Assembly (NCBI GenBank): GCA_003049485.1
Contig: PYST01000181.1
Location: 16,423-80,422 of the forward strand
Reading direction: 5' to 3'
Length of the DNA: 64,000 nt
From: Ophioceras dolichostomum
Taxonomy: Eukaryota; Ascomycota; Sordariomycetes; Magnaporthales; Ophioceraceae
In this document: positions 63,658 to 64,000 of the stretch, in pieces
Layout of the letters: each line of letters starts with the position of its first letter
Position numbering within the stretch: the stretch's first letter is position 1
Position numbers and translations under genes: made by a program
Notes under the pieces: model-generated
Told to the model about the DNA's origin: nothing
The model's input: only the letters and a program-made list of their open reading frames with translations
Database searches by the model: none

Positions 63658-64000
63658 ATTAATAGTTTCCAGAGCAGAAGCTCTTAACTGAGAGCTTACA
63701 GACCAACGAGGCCAATTGAGGCGATACAGAGACTTTCAGGAGTGTCAACTTGGGGGACAAAACGCGAAATATATCGATGAGTCAAACAAACATGTGCCGT
63801 CACTGACAGTTGCTCGAGCTCACCAAAATTTTGGCGTTCCAGTGCGGGGCATCAATTGGTCAAGAGCTCTTCAGCACCAACAGCTCGAAGTTACGTAACC
63901 CGAACCCTGACATAACGTAATCTATCACCTTCCGGGACAAACCACCTTCCGGGACACTTTTCTGCCCCGCACCCCACCCCCTCGACTTTGGACGCACCTC
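63658..64000. other. Window end, upstream of GCD7
   Basis: Promoter side of GCD7. A duplicated TTCCGGGACA word lies at about 63930-63957. No gene seen before the window ends. Confidence 0.6.

Overview
The window reads as nuclear DNA of a filamentous ascomycete (Pezizomycotina, most likely a Sordariomycete). Most genes carry one to five short introns of about 45-260 nt with GT..AG borders and CTAAC/CTGAC-like branch sites, intergenic DNA is compact and pyrimidine-rich, and the protein families are fungal: GH45, GH79, a Clr5-domain protein, a DUF6594 protein, and the fungal complex I 21.3 kDa subunit. I cannot name the species. No virus, plasmid, CRISPR array or complete transposon is visible. 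A short run of Ns (26560-26566) next to an A/G homopolymer marks an assembly gap.

Layout. 1-6.7 kb holds the 3' part of cytosolic glutamyl-tRNA synthetase and a C2H2 zinc-finger regulator. 6.7-45 kb is a gene-poor accessory stretch. It contains a tiny Gly-rich protein gene, a multi-exon secreted Cys-containing protein, a GH45 endoglucanase with an altered catalytic loop, two tandemly duplicated GPI-anchored secreted proteins, a DUF6594 membrane protein, a STAND-type N-terminal domain joined to a retropepsin-like domain, two orphan proteins with glycine-rich hydrophobic segments, a Clr5-domain protein, a GH79 beta-glucuronidase, a small orphan, a bilirubin-oxidase-type multicopper oxidase and two tRNA genes (Arg-ACG, and Cys-GCA with an intron). 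45-64 kb is a dense housekeeping block: Prp2/DHX16 spliceosomal helicase, Scj1-type ER DnaJ, a Dot5-type nuclear peroxiredoxin, the complex I 21.3 kDa subunit, LTO1, an SDR oxidoreductase, the NatA catalytic subunit (NAA10/ARD1), a long low-complexity protein, and eIF2B beta (GCD7).

How the genes fit together. The two ends are ordinary core genes (translation, splicing, ER folding, respiration, N-terminal acetylation). The middle behaves like an accessory region facing the outside of the cell: five signal-peptide proteins, of which two hydrolases and one oxidase may act on plant polymers, mixed with lineage-restricted proteins that may act at membranes or in recognition. I see no secondary-metabolite backbone gene and no complete new multi-gene system. 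The strongest leads are the duplicated GPI-protein locus with a shared promoter block and an intron in only one copy, the FNL-retropepsin architecture with a GC-AG intron, the diverged GH45 active site, and the two orphan hydrophobic-segment proteins.

Exon borders were read by eye from reading frame, family conservation and splice consensus. No transcript or database evidence was available.
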